Shown in pieces: positions 33,201 through 48,200 of a stretch of DNA of 64,000 nt (position 1 is its first letter; each line of letters begins with the position of its first letter). The position numbers and the translations under genes are program-made. Source of the stretch: Siderastrea siderea (Eukaryota; Cnidaria; Anthozoa; Scleractinia; Rhizangiidae); contig OZ034977.1 of assembly GCA_964030785.1 (NCBI GenBank), positions 30,651,152 to 30,715,151 of the forward strand, written 5' to 3'. A model generated the notes under the pieces. That model ran no database searches and had not been told where the DNA came from. It saw nothing but the letters and a program-made list of their open reading frames with translations.

Positions 33201-36200
33201 CATTTTTGCCAATGCACTGGCCAATGCATTTTTATCCAATGCGTTTTCTCTTGGTTATTCATTTTTTCGCCTTCGGTTTTTTCTTTTGTGCTCCCTTTTG
33301 CTGACATAAGCACCTAGTTTTTAGCTGAGATAAACATCTTTTTAAATTTGCATCGGCTCAAAACCTAAGGCCTATTCACTCGCTAAACGTTGATTTCAAA
33401 ATTCACAGATCAAAAGGGAAACCTAAATAACTTCTCACCACCTAAGCTTTTTCATGAAACAAGCCTTTGGTTCTGTTCCATTGCTGGATGAATGGAATAA
33501 TTTTCTGCTTGTTGTGCTTTATTTTCCACCATCATAGAACACTGGACAGAGAACGGGCCCGGGCAATTCAAGAGCGGAAAAGAGACGAGCAAAGTGGTAG
33601 GTCCTTTACTGAGGTACAGCTGTAGTTGTGTTCGCCCATGCAGTAATGGAGCCACCTAAGGTTGAGAGGTATATTAGAGTAAAAGATGGCAGTCACAAGG
33701 TTTAAAATTTTAAAAGCAACCAGAGTTTGGGTCTAACTGTAGCCAACAAGCGTGAACATGATTCAGTGCACCCAACAAACTTTAATCTTCTTTGAGTAAT
33801 GTGACTGAAATTTTTTTCTTTACAAGATGATGATGATGACGATGAAGATAGTGAAGAAGACCGGGACACTCCATCATACACTGCCATCTCTAATACACCA
33901 ACGAGAATCACGCTGACAGCCAAAGTCAGCCAGAAACGAAAGCGAGGTCCTAACAAGATTAAAGACCAAAATGTAATTCATGTTTGATGTTTGTTCTGTG
34001 CTTTCTCCCATTATGTGGGTTTGTCTTACTATTTCTGAAGTTGATGTAAGTTATTGTTATTTGCAAAGTTTCCAGTCTTTATAAGCAGTGTTCAATCTAG
34101 AAATTAGTCGAAGTGGGTCATATGTCCCACGTGTCATTTTAAATTGGGTCATTTTAAAAATGGTTTGGGTCATGAACAGTTGTGGTATTTTCTGAGGCTG
34201 TTAGCTCTTGAAGTTGACTTGCAGTGATACTTATCGAACTCTCATCCGATCTTTCACCATCCTTCTCAGGTCCTTCTTCGTCGTTCTCGGGAGGTTCAAC
34301 GGCCGTTCTCTTTTAGATAAAAAATGTTAGCTTTTGTTGTTGTTTCATGTTAATTTTACAAAGAAGAACAACGGATGCTTGTAAAACGTCGAAATGGGGG
34401 CTCTAGTCTCTCCCGGAATTGTGTGGAACGCCTGACACAAACTACTCGTAAGCGCGCGTTTTTACTTTTATTTATTGCTGAATGCCCGCTACTTTGTAAG
34501 TACTTCTATGTGAGGTAACTTGTTTTCTTTCTTTTTTTTTGCGTCAGTATGACACCACGATTATTTCATTTTGCGTCAAGATATAATTTACTGTGTCAAT
34601 GATGCAAAGACGCGGTGTAGATTGAACACTGTGTAAGGTTAGGTCTTTGGTGACAGGCCTAATGTACCATATTTTTTCGGTTATAAGGTGCACTCGGTTA
34701 TAAGACGCATCCCAAACTTTTCAATGCAATTTTTCAAGTTAACAAACTGAAAATTAGCTAAAATACCTGGCTATAAGGCGCAACCGCAATTTTTGGCAAC
34801 ATTCACCTTAACTACAACAACATGCTTTCAAATGTCACTAGTTACGGTCATTCACCTATGTGAACAAAAGTGAAAAAGTTACATATTTCCATCAAAAGCA
34901 GAAAAATCACACCTATCAAAACAAAAAGCATTGTCTTCTAAAGCTGCAAATACTTAGTGATATGTTTTTAGATCCATAAACAAGTCAGCTGTCTTGGTTG
35001 CAGCATATTGACATCGGTACAGCATCGGTAGTATCAAGATAAAATCGATCGTGTAATGCATGAGCGTGAATATTTTGGTAATTAACTGCAAAATCTGGGA
35101 AAATTAAGCCCCTCTTTATCAAAATACCTGTGATATAACAGCTCTCACAGTTTTATTAACAGCTTCAGCAAATAAAGATCCGAAACAAGCGCAAGATCAC
35201 GCTGTAGAAAGGACTGTTAACAAACCGCCATCTTGGGTCAAGCACGTGCTCAAAAATTCGCCTGGTTACCAAGCATCAACATTCTGTTCAAAATGGTCGA
35301 TGCGATGATTTGTTTCGAATGCAAAATGATTCGTTGGGGCCATTACCAGCTTTAAAAGCTGTAGAAATCATTGAGGACCGATAACAAAGAAGAAGATGAG
35401 CAGCTAGAGCTTTTAAAGTAAAAAATTTGACTCAATTTTGTTTTGTTGCCGGAAGATACTCGGTTATAAGACGGACCCCGAAATTACAACAGATTTAGAG
35501 CTATCAAGCAAACTTTCGTTGAAAAAATGCTGCGCCTTACAACCGAAAAAATACAGTAATTATTGATTATCTTCGGTATTTGGAGAAAAAAGTTGCAAGT
35601 GATATTTGGTTGATTTTATTCTACAGAGGACACCCACCATACGTCTACTTTCTTTTAACCAATAGAAAAGCTTATGCAGCCATTTTATGTCGAATCCTCA
35701 TTAATTCAGTCATCCCATCAATATAGCCATGCATTGTATATTTGTCGCCTGTAGTGTTAGGGCTGGATTAACAGGTTTTCACTGTAATTTGATGCTTATT
35801 GCTATCATTCAAGGAATTTTAAACATTTTCCTTTGGGAGGTAGTTCTGAATCGTATTGCATGTAAGCAAAATTTCTTGACTAAATGAACTATTTCTTTAA
35901 CAGAGTGAGAACCATGATAAAGAGAAGAAGCCCAAGAGACGACGGGTAGGTACACAGCCTGTGTACATTCTTTTTGGTGCAGTGGATGTTCATGGGTAAA
36001 ACATGTAGTTTCAACATTCATTGTATTAAACTGTTTTTCTTTTGCTCTTTTTTGTGTGTGTTATTCCAGAGACAGAAACAGAAGCCTCCCTCTGGATTTG
36101 TCCCTGGTAAGCTCATCTTTCCATTTGTGCAAATTAAAAATTTTCAAACATCTGGCTAGTTTGTTCTATTAAAATAAACATCTACCCTTATTATGGTTCC

Positions 36201-39200
36201 ATTGTATGTTGTGCAGTTGATGAGGAGACTAGCGAGGCATGGGACAGTACTTGTAATTCTTATGACAACTATGAAGAGTTAAAGGAAAATATTTACGGCA
36301 AAGAGCTGGAGCAGCTGGCTCTGAACTCAATTCAGGTAAGTTTAAACATCATCATCATTAGGTTGTATTCCATAACTAGATTAACATTTAGTAAAGGCCA
36401 GTATTTCTCAGCCTCCTCCCCAGTGCAGCCCTTTTAAGCTGGTGCCAATTCTTTTTTGTAATCTTTCTTGTCACCTCTAATCTTCATCTGTTTTAGCAAG
36501 GACAAGGCTTTCTTGGTCATGCAATAGGGTTGCCACATTTGATGATCAAAAATTCTGTCACTGTCAGGCAAAAATTCAAGTTTCCTTTGCCTCTGATTTG
36601 TCATGTACAATGTATTGGAGACTTGAATCCGAAAAAAGAAGAGACTAAATTTTCTAGTTTATCTGTTAACCTTTAACTCATTACCGGCCGCGTGTTTTTT
36701 GATCGATTCGCTAAATTAGCAGTTGGTAATAAACAACCCCATGTGCAGTACGAAACGACAATTTATAGGCTCGAAAACACAACACTCACTTGATCTAGAA
36801 TAGTTAGAATTTCTAACTTTCGAATAAAATACACCAGTTGTCAATTAAGAATTAGCCAAAAATACAATCTTGAAGTCGAAATTTTGAAAATTTACGCAAG
36901 AGATTCACATGTTGTCTCGCGCGTGAAATCAAACCACAACAGACGATTTGTGTGTGTTTAGGTCAGATTACTATTTTTGGAAATTTCATGAACGAAGATT
37001 CGCAGAAGAGGAGACAGTAAGCTTTTCTAAATAACACATTTATTAATACACGCCTTTATTCGTTTCTGAAAACCAAACGCGTTCAATTCTTTCTTCGAGG
37101 GAAGCTACGCGCAAGCGATTTCGCTCGATGTGCAAGTTATTTTGAAGAGCATTTACTGATGCGAACTGTGCACGTTTTTCAAAACTTTTACGAAAACTTT
37201 AAGAAATACAAAGAATCCTTCAATTAAGAAGTTATTTCGGTAAAAATTTACAATCAAATGTGTAATTTACTCTACCGTAGACTCGTAGAAGTGCTTGAGC
37301 ATTTCCCAGAAAGTCCGCAGTTCGAAAAATCTCTTGCGATGCAAGATTGTCCTTCGCTTTGACAAAACAGCTGTTCGTCCTCGAAAGATGTTTTTTTCGC
37401 TGTAAAAGCTCTAAATTCCATCGCTTAACTTGTCGAGTGTTCCTTAGAGCTTCTTCTTTCGATTTTTAAGTTTCAAAAGGTAATCCTTCCTTCCGAGAGC
37501 GAGATATTGCCATCTTGAAAATTCACGCGTGAAGAGCACGGCAGCCATTTTGAGTGAAATGTGATCTTCTTGGAGAGTGACAAAAAGTCTTCCCTTCTAG
37601 GCCCCCCTCAAGCCTTCAAATATATGCGCAGTTGGTGGATTCTGATTGGTTGAACATTCCCAAAGACAACTAGGACAAAAGGGGACCAAAAAGGCCTTTC
37701 TAGGGGAGGCTGGGGCCAAAAGTGAACACGCGCAAAATCAAGGCCGGCTCAGGCTGGCACGGACGTTAACCGGTTAAGCAGGGTCAGAGTTTTGGCAGAG
37801 CTTTTTCGATTGGCAGTTTTGGATCAGAGATTCAAGCATATGTCACAAGGCTGCAAAGTGATCTGCGGGCTTAATATTTAGTAAAAGTGATCAAAATCAG
37901 CAATGCAAACCTCACTTCTATGTACAAAATTTTGGATTTATCAAGGTAAATGATAAGGTAAATTGATAAGGTTTGATAAGGTAAATTGGCCACCATAAAG
38001 AGATTGAAAGCTGACGTTTCGAGCGTTAGCCCTTCGTCAGAGCGAATCCAACTTGTATATAGTTCGAAAGCAAGCCATGAAGAAATTGCTCATGATATTT
38101 TCTTCCTTCCAGTTTCACTTATAACTGCAAAGCTGAAATGGATTTTCAACTGGACTTAACATTTTGTGGTGTTAGTTTAATCCTACAACATTTGTTAAAG
38201 CAGCTGTATCATATACCAAGTTTGTTGTGTTTCTCACTGGCAAAATCAAGTAAAGGTCATCCAACTTTTTTTTCATCAGGTTACTTTGAGTTTGTTCTCA
38301 GGTTTCTTTTGTTTTTCCCAGGAAAATGGATATTTGCCAGCAGTTGCCAGTGACAATCAGCTCTGTAAAGTAGTAGAAGTGCAGAAATACAGAAAGGTGA
38401 TTTTGCTTCACACGTCCACAACTGAACTTAGCCCTCTGCCCCACCTCTCCACAAAGTCTTGTTTTTTCCAGCTGCATTAATCTGTTTTGGCCCTTCAAAT
38501 CTGGCAAATTTTTGTAGCCAAGATAAATTCTTACTAGTTGTGTTGCCATGAAAGTAAAAGCCAAGTTAAATGTTTTTGTCTTGTTTTGTCAAAGCTGATT
38601 AAAGCTCGCAATATCTGTGTATGTAAGTGCTTTGAAACTTTTTCGTCCTCTTTGCTCACATGTTGTTACTGTTTGTGCACATAGGGCATTGTGGCTACTG
38701 AGGATATGGACAAGAACAAGTTCATTATCCAGTGCAAGGTTAGTTGTTTTCTTGCGTGCCTTTCTTAATTGCAAGTTACTTTTGAATGAGGTCACCATCA
38801 GCAACAAAAGTACTATAAATGCAGTTGACATTCAACATTAACATGAAGGAGGGCAGTGAAGCAAAGTGGGTGGGGGGGGGGGGGTAAAGTAACCATCCCA
38901 ACATTTCTGACAGTGGTTGTGTAGATCCAAAAAGAACAAAGGTTATGTCAGTTTTGTAACTTTTTATGTCTTCCTTTCAGGGAAAACTTAGGCTCCTCTC
39001 CAAGTTTGAAACAGAAAATCCATTTTTTAAAAGGTAATTGTCCAAGTTTAATTCTTTGTGTGCCTTTTTGCACATGTCTGGGCATTATAATATTATTTTA
39101 ATTTTAATTATATAATGTTTTTCTGGTGTTTAGATGCAGCCCATATGTATTTTATTACTCGCAACTGGATCACCTGCAGTTGTGTGTTGACGCAAGAACG

Positions 39201-42200
39201 CATGGCAATGATGCTAGGTTTGCCAGAAGATCCTGTTCGCCCAATTCAGAGGTGAGTGTTCAGAGTAAAGATATGCATTCAGCCTTTGTTTTCTCCTATA
39301 ACAAATATACAGTCTTCACTATCTGAGTATTTCCACATGGTCACCATTTCACACTCAGAATTCACCTACCTATGTGCACGTCTGTCCCTTCTCAATGCTT
39401 TAGCTGCCTTATAAGGAATTCCGCTGAGAGACAAGTTGGCTGATTTTTTTGCTAATGTTAAGTTGCCTTTCTTCTTTAAGGTCAAGCATTTTTGGCTCAA
39501 TGAAAGAGTGTGCTTAGGAATCTTTTCTTCCTGTCCCCTACCAAAAGGGGCTGAGATCACCATCCCATTTGAGTTCCAGTTTGAAGAGTACCATAGTATC
39601 CTGGACTGTGCTTGTGCTCAGGACATGTGTGCAGTGACAAAGCACAACCTCAAGTGTCAGAACCAGAGCCACAATGGTCACGCCCAAAAGAGATTCAAGC
39701 CTCATGACGAGGATAGCAACTCTGGTTCTCACCAGAAAATGTCTCCGCTCAGAGTGTCATTTACCAATAGTCAAGGTGTACAGGTTAGGGTTACATGGCA
39801 GCTTTCCTCAAAGTTTTCTACACTGGGGCTTAGAACAGAATCCACTCACTGAACATTGTCAGACCAAGTTTCTGAAATACCCATCTTCTTGTAGTGGTGT
39901 CTTCTAATGGTATCCACGGCATTGTTTAAAGGGTTTCAAAGTGTTTTGAAGCATATCAGCTAACCAAAGTAGATGGCCCCAAGAAATACTTCCTAAGCAT
40001 CTGAGAGGAAATTATTTCAAGGTAGCAGTTATCTGTTGACTGAGTGATGCTTGATTTACATCGGATGTAAAAATCACGTGTGTTATTTTTCTGCAAGAAA
40101 CATTACTACCAGTATTTAAAATTCCTTGGACTTTGTAGGGAAAGGGGATGAGCACACTTTATGGTATTTCAAATGCAAGAAGTTATGTGGAGCAGCAATA
40201 TCATTATATTAACTTAAAACTGTTTTAAAGGCACTGCAGTCTTTGGGCAAGTCATCTTTTGTGCAGCTACTTTGTCTAAGCTCTTGTAAAATTAGTGGGT
40301 GTTTGAGAAGTTTATGGTAATCTATCTGACTATCTTTTGGTTCTGAGATAATAAGAATGAATTTTTGATTACATTAGGGAAATGACTTGATACAAGACCA
40401 TTTTCCTCTCATAATAATTAGAGGTATTTAGAATGTGTGACAGTGCTGAGGAGAGGTTTCTTTTTTGGCAGGGTGATAGCGACTCTGACGCAGAAAACAA
40501 CCCTGAGAAGCGTGGCAAGAAAAGTAGAGAGGAAAGAAAACTGGAGGCATACCTGAAACAAATTGAAAAAATGGAGAAGAAGGAGAAACGCAAACAACAG
40601 TCCCAGAAAGAACACAAACATGAGCTAATTAGTCCTGTAAGCCAAGATGTACCGTTTAACAAACTGAGTAGCAAGAATGTAAAAGGCATGAAGCGTGCAT
40701 TTAATAAGAGACGCACAGGTACACCCGGGCTTAAGAGAAAGCGTGCAAGGTTATCTAGCTGTTCTTCAGAGCCGCTGTCTCCTGATGACCACAGTAGTAC
40801 TGCCTCTACACCCACAACACCTAAGGTGTCCTCAGTATCATCACTGCCTGATGTCCAGGAGCCGTGTTCTGTTACTCCAGCTACATCGCCTAATGGGGGC
40901 TTTAGATTTCCAAAGGACAGTACACAGGTAAAAGTTCTTAAAGAAAAGTTCAGCCTGTTTTTCTGCCTTTCCTCTGTCTTTCCTCTGCCTTTGTTTTGTA
41001 GCAAACTGAAACTATCATCAGTTAAATCTATGTTGATAGAAGTGGTGTGTTATTCTCAAGTGGTATGGTCACGTCTTGTTGTAGAGTGTAGTCCCAATGC
41101 ATTAAAGCCTTGAAAGATTACATGACAACACCATTAACTCGACAACAAAACATGTGTTGCGATATATCCTGAAAACAGTACATCCCTGCAAGAACCATTT
41201 CTGCAGAAACTAACAAAACCCAGTGCCTCTTCTATTTTGTGCTGTCTGTCTGTTGTATTACAATAGTCTGAGTGAAGCATTTCATTCAAAGCCAAGTAGA
41301 ATGCTGAGAACCACTAACCAGCCTATTTAGAAACCAGAAGATAGTCTAACCACTGTAATTGTATTTTCTAAAACCAAATGTACTGTTCAGTTTTATTTGT
41401 TGTATTTTCTACTTGAACAGTTACCTAGCAAAATCTCTATATTTCAGTCTATTATAATTATTATTTCTTACTGGAACTTATGCTTTCCAAACATTTTATT
41501 TCAGTACGCAGATGAAGAGATCAAAGATGTGCCTACCAGCCACTCTGTTGCTGCGGTAAAGGTAGAGCCTGCAGAACACAGTGGAGCATCCACACCCAAC
41601 TCTCCAATTACACCACAAGATGAGAGTGAGCTAAAACCTATATTGACCACTGCAAATAGCACAACTGATCAAGAGCATATACCTGATGCCAGTAATGCTG
41701 TTGCTGTAGCGGAACCTGATGCTGTATGCACAAGCACGGCAGACAGTACCCAGTTTAGCAAAGAATTGAGTAGTTCCTTATCAGAGTGTCTAGTGGAGAT
41801 CAATGTATCAGTTGGAAGTGGAACAAACACACCAAGCCCTTGTCCATCCACTGCAGGTATTTCTCTTCAGCCAATGGCAAACTGGGCAATTTTTACACTT
41901 CTTATTATGACTTGTGAAAATCACCAGATGTGCCTGCTACTACAACAGCAATAATATGTAGAGCAGACTGAAGCTTTTTTTTACCTCCTGCAATATGTCT
42001 GTTTTTCATTTCTGAGGGTTGATGTTATTTCAGAAGGGGGGCAATTTTCAAGGGGGGGGGGGGGTGCTAAACTGCAAATATTCAGCTTATACTGTGGGAA
42101 CCAATTATAATAGTGTAGACTGTTAACCTGTGTGCTGTTGAAAAATAACCGGCAGCTGTCCTCTGAAGAAATTAGGAACATTCCACCTCCTAGCATCACT

Positions 42201-45200
42201 TCTTGACAGATTTAGCACAATCTAAGTGAGAACATCCAGGCACTCACACAGCTGCAGCTTCATTCCTTTATCTACTAGTACCTCCTCTCACCGTCTTTCA
42301 TTCTACCCTAGAACAATCACTCAGTGGAACAGTCTGCCTCAGTCTTTCTTTGAGAACACTAATTTAACTAAACTGTTTCCTCGTTCAATCACAGTTCTGT
42401 AAACTAGATATGTACTTTATATTTTTTTTCTTAACATTTAGCTGACCCCATGCCATCAATCTTCGGCTTTGAAGGGTAGGCATTACCGGTAAATAATAAT
42501 AATAACATGGTGTCCGTGAAGTCCAGAAATGTGTTGCTTGTTTTAAGCTAAAATTGTTTTTTGGTGACTCACTGTGCTTATCAACAGGATCCCCAACCAG
42601 TGCGGAGAGTGTAGCAAGTGGATACAGTGGCTCAGCTATTGAGAGAACAAGCCCCGGACCTGCACCTGGTAGTCCTGTGGCATCCATTAAGTTTGGACAG
42701 AAAGCTACAAGAACAAGTCCTCTGTATGGATCACTAAAGAAGGTAACAAGGCATTACTGGCATAAGGGCTGATTTAGACGGTACACGTTTTCCTTAACCC
42801 ATTGACTCCTGGACATTTTGCCAAAAAATGCCTTTTGAGGCGAGTCAAGCCATTTTTAGGCTGCTGTCTAGCCGAAAAGAATCCAAACTGTCCAAAGCGT
42901 TGTTTACAAGTCAAGCACTGGACTAGCTTTTGTTCCTGATGCTAAATTACAGCTTTCAAAGTTCGGGCATGCGCAGAAAGCAAAATTTCAAGATAGTTTT
43001 TTTTTTAGAAAGCTTTGCTGCCCTTTCGTCTTTTACCTTTTGCTTTCTCCCCTCCCCGCTTCTTTTGCTTTTCTTTCCCCCTTTTTTTTCTTTTGTGGGG
43101 CATTTACTAGGCTACCTTTTGGTGGGAAAAGATTTTGCAAAACGTTCGAGGATCGTGAATTTTTTTTTGAAGGAAGTACCAGTGGGTAGTGGGACAAGAT
43201 TTTCATTGGAATTTTCTGCTCAGTTACACGGTTTTTTGCATCTTTCTCTGGTCTGACTGAGTCGCGCTCATTTGGGTATGGCTTGAAAGATCTCATCTCT
43301 CCGCACAAGGTAGTTGTCAAAGTTGTCCAGGACCATTAAAACTGATGACGTCACAAGTGGTACAAGGGACGTGGTTAAAGAAGGGCGGTTACGGGCGGTT
43401 CAGGGGTCAATGTGTTAAAACTGTAGTATGCGACTTGCTCACTTTACGTCTAAAACATGAATTGTGTCGACTAAATCAGACGTACAACATCTTCACGACA
43501 GTTGCACATGGCAAGAAAAATGTCGTTGGATTTTGAAACATGTTTTAAAACATACGATCTTTGCTGACGCGAGCATACGAAAGTCGTAAGCAAAAGTGGT
43601 ACAGTCTAAATCAGCCCTAATGCTGCTTTTGGGTTCATGGGTAGGCTGTTTGATATGTATGTTTCTCAGTCCCAAATTTCAGTTTCCAAATATTGCAGCA
43701 GCACATTGATAGGGAATCATTTGAATGGTCATACTTGAGCAGGTCATCCACAGACTCCAAACTTGAACCACATAGTCCATTGTAACAGGAAGGTATTGCT
43801 CAGTGTTTTTCATACTCCAATCTACCAAATTAACTTAACCCTGGTTATTTATCTGTTTTTGTCTTCTCCTTTATCGTTGTTGCAGAGGTGGTTATTTCAG
43901 TACCTGTGTGGTCAAAACCTAATCAGCGAGCGGCCTCCGAATGGCTTAAGACTCAATGTTGGCCACTCTGTGAATGGGCCAGTCAATGGAAAGACAATTC
44001 CTTCTTCACTTAGAAGAAATGGCCTTCCCAAGATGATAGGTAAGTAATCAATCTCAAGCTCGGAAACTGATATACATATTGTGTTAACATCCATAGAATC
44101 CAACATGTCTGAGTAACTGGAATGGCAAGGTTTGATTATAAACACAGTTTTTGAGGTTGACAGGCAACATATATATGTATGCCCACATCACTAGTATGTG
44201 TTGTGGCCTAGCAAGAAGTACTGCAACACAAAAGAGAACGCTTGCTTCCTCACTTTGTTTTCTTGAAACTCCTTACAAAAAACAACAGCTGTTGGAAAAA
44301 AAACTGTTAGACATTTTGTCAGTTAGATATACTATACAAATGTAAGTGTTGGCCAGTCTGGAGTTCAATCCTTTTCCTTCAGTTTGGCGTGGTGGCATCC
44401 TTGTAACTGAGCTTACTGGGCGATTGTGAATAGTCAGCAGCACAAACTTTTCTAGGTCATGTTTTTGACTGATGGTTTGGTCCAGATGTTGACTGCTCAC
44501 ATCTGGGCTGCGGCAGCAAGGTTTAAAGAAAAAAAAAATACGGGGCAGTATTTCTTTGTGTGGATCAAACAAGCTTGTTCCATGTGGCTATTTTGTAACT
44601 GTTACTTTTTGCAACAGAAGATGCTGTCTTTAACCTGCACAAGTGAACCGGATGAGCTGGAGTTAGTTCTTGCTTGCCCTTCCTTCCAACACAGCAATGC
44701 AGTTGGAAATACTATTTTGTTCAGACAATGGCTGTTGTTATATATTGGAATATCACAATATGAATATTCTTCATGTTACAGATCCATTGCCTCTTAAAAA
44801 GCGACATTTGAGGAAGTTCCAAAACACACTTTTAAATGCAGAGGAGCCTGTTATGGAAACCACAAGGACGTTTCCAAGTGAACCACTGCAGGAGGAACCG
44901 CTCATTGTAAGCTCACCAGTTGCACTGGAACAGCAAGTGCAGATTGTATTAGCAGACAGTGTGAATGACTTACAACCCCATAAAAAAGAACCAATCACAA
45001 ACAATGGACAATTTTCAGCAAAGGAAGAAATGCTTCTAAAAGTGAGCACTTCTACTGCACCAAGCATTGTAGAGACTACATGTATGAATTCACCAATCAC
45101 CTCGCACTACACTGTCGTAACCATAGCAACAAACAGCTCAGGAATATTACAACGGAGACCCAGTGACCCCAGACTTGTAAATACATCACCTGTTAGTAGT

Positions 45201-48200
45201 AGTACAAATCCTGTTGTATCCCCTGGAGGTGGTTGCCCTGTGGTGACAAGTGCTGTTTCTCCTGTTGCTGCACCAGTGACTGGGCAGCCTGTGCTGCAAT
45301 TTTCACAAAGCAGTGATTCTTCAGGGACTCCGGGAAAGAAAAAGGTGAGCATGCTTGGTTAACTGATATTTAACTAGAAAACTTGGGTATAAAAGGGGCC
45401 TTCTTAAACTTTCTTTCTCAAGATATGCAGTCCTTTGGGACCAAACGTTTAATTAACCAAGGCACTTTTGATTTAGCTTGCTCAACAATGGTGGCAGTGA
45501 GGACATGAGTGTGAAAACAAGATATGTTATTCTGTGTCGGCAGAAACCCATGAGTAGTGCGTTGAGCCCAGTAGACTAAAACCCCCATAATGTACCTAAG
45601 GAAACTGGTAACATGGATGTTTAGTGCATCTGTTTTCTGGTTACTACACATTTTCCTCTCAGGTTTTCCTTGAGTGGTCAGCTGAAGGCTGGTTAATGAG
45701 TATAACACATGTAGAGAGTACAAATCATCTAGCAAGCTATGGTGAACATTTACACAAACATTTTCTCGTCCATACACGAACATATACTTCTAATTTATTA
45801 CTTTGGCAAATAGGATTTGCCTTTTGTGTTTAAAGTGTTAATGTTATTCTGTTCTCTTGTAACACAGGTTTCATTGTTAGAGTATCGCAATCGATCTCGT
45901 AACAGACTTTCTGTGGACACACCCAGACCATTACCACCAAACCCAGCGGCTGTGACGTCAACCAATAATACTCTGTCTTCAGCCTTCTCCACATCTGTAA
46001 TAAAGTCGTCATCCCTCAGTGCATCACTTCCGAATCTCAGTATACCTTCAACATCCCCCTCACTTGTTCATCGACCCGTGGCCAGCAGTGGAGGAGAAAT
46101 AAATGGGCCACATTTGGAACCGGTCAGCCCTGATGTGGAGGATAAGTCAGGTAAGGAAAAGCAAAAAGGTTGCTAAAGAAAATTCTTTAAAGTGTTTGTG
46201 GAGACACCAGGGGCCTGTTTCTTGAAACTCCTGATAACTTTCCAGGCCTGAAAACTATTTTAGGTGCACAATATTCTCGAATAGCTGTACAATTTTTATT
46301 GATTTTGAAAGCTAATTTTTAGTCTTTATATTTTCGTGAAGCATGTCGCTAAGTTTGTGCCAATAATTACCATTAGTTGATAAATCTAATCTTGTAAATT
46401 GAGTATGAAGATCCCTCTGGGGAACTCAATAAACTTTATTCTATTCTATAAATAAATGAGCTCCGAAAAATACTTACCGTGCCTGAAAAGTTAGCGGGAC
46501 TTTTGAGAAACGTGCTCCATTAGTTTCTTGGATGAGCTTGGGGTAAGATTCCTTTAAATGACATATTATGTTAACTTATTTTTCCTTTGTTTGTTGGGTT
46601 TTTTTTGGGGGGGAGGATTGTTATTTTTGTTTTTGCGAATCACAGTAGTTTCTCTTTTTAAGAGTTAGGCTGACCCATCTAGATACATTATTGCTTTTTT
46701 TTTAATAACCTTTCTTTATTTACTGGACTTTTTCTTGCAGGCTTGGTGCACCAGTCAACAAAACCTTCGAGCAGTTCTTATGGAAGAGGGAGTTATTCTT
46801 CAAGAGTAGAAGGGAATGGCTTAATGTACGGTGATGGAGACTCACGGCTCAAGAGAGGTTAGTGCTGTTTCTCATTACATCAATTTGCCAATTTATAAAT
46901 TTCTATTGGGGATTTGGCTACAAAGCCAAATTACTACATGGAAATCAATCAATAGCAAAGAATTTGTCTGTTGCTTGAAAAAGCATATCAGTTGTGGTTA
47001 CTTTGCCTGATAAATAGGTATAATGGTTTATTGAGATAATATCATTACAGCTGAAAAAGGACAGCAGATTTGCATAAAAAAATCTTTCAAGACTGTTTGA
47101 GAAAGTCTAAATGAAAAGCCGCCAAAGTAGAAGTTTCCAAAAATCAATAAAATTTTATCTGCAGCATTGTGCTGCCCATAACCTTACAAATGTTGTAAAT
47201 TGTTTGAATTATGGAAGCCACTTAATCATCCTCTGCTCAACCAATAGGCCTTTTCACAGTTACCTTTTCTCATTTGCATGTATGTGTTTGAACGTGGATG
47301 TGAGACAATTTTACATCCACGTTCGTTCCCAGTCTTCTGCTCATTTCCAACAGGTGTTTGTTCTTTCATCTTGAACCCTTTCCATTTAAAAACATCCGAA
47401 AGTACACATTTCTTAACCTTAAAGTGCCCCCCCTCCCCCTTCCCAACAAAAATAAAGTGAAATAAAAGCAAAATAATAATGAATAAATGAAAAGGAAAAA
47501 TGGAAATAAGACTAGCATCCGCTATTACTGAAAGTTTTCCTCACTGCTCTCAGTTGAATGGAGCCAGTTCAGGGTTATAATGTCTGTACAGCCAGTGTGA
47601 TAAACAGTGCTACAAGAAAGTAGTGCTCAGTAGCTTTCGATTGAATTGTTCGTAATTATATATGAATAGCCGCAGCCTTGAGTTAAATGCGGACAGCTTG
47701 GCAGGGAACATACTCTTTCTTGTTTGTTTGTCTGTCTGTCTGTTTGTTTGTTTGTTTGTTTTTTACTAACTTAAAGTTAAAAAAAATGTTACAAAATTCT
47801 TTCCTGTTGTTCAGAAATTCAAAAGAAACATGAACAGATGACGAGAAAAGAGGAAGCTGAAAGGAAGCTGTCGTCGTTCTTCTCTGAGCAACTTATAAAA
47901 GGTACTTAATTCACACTCTTTAAGACTCAGTGATTGTGTGATGCGTTTTCATCGCAAACTGTGACAATGTGTACAGGTGCATGGTCGTACTACCCATTCT
48001 GAGTATTCAGACTCTCGTGCGCTCTATTCCATCTTGTTCTGTCTTTGGATCTGACATTCGCTTAAATTATCATGGCAATTGATGCCAAGAAGGGGTTGTC
48101 GATCTAGTTCCCAAGATCTTCTTTATTTTCTTACACCTCTCACATTCTCTGATACGATCGAGTCTGTTTCCGGTAAGAATCAAGGCAAGTTAAAACCCTT

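Noticed and set aside
36669..37776. Autonomous transposon in intron 10
   Set aside because: Ends are weakly inverted and no transposase or other protein is encoded; retained only as a low-confidence note.
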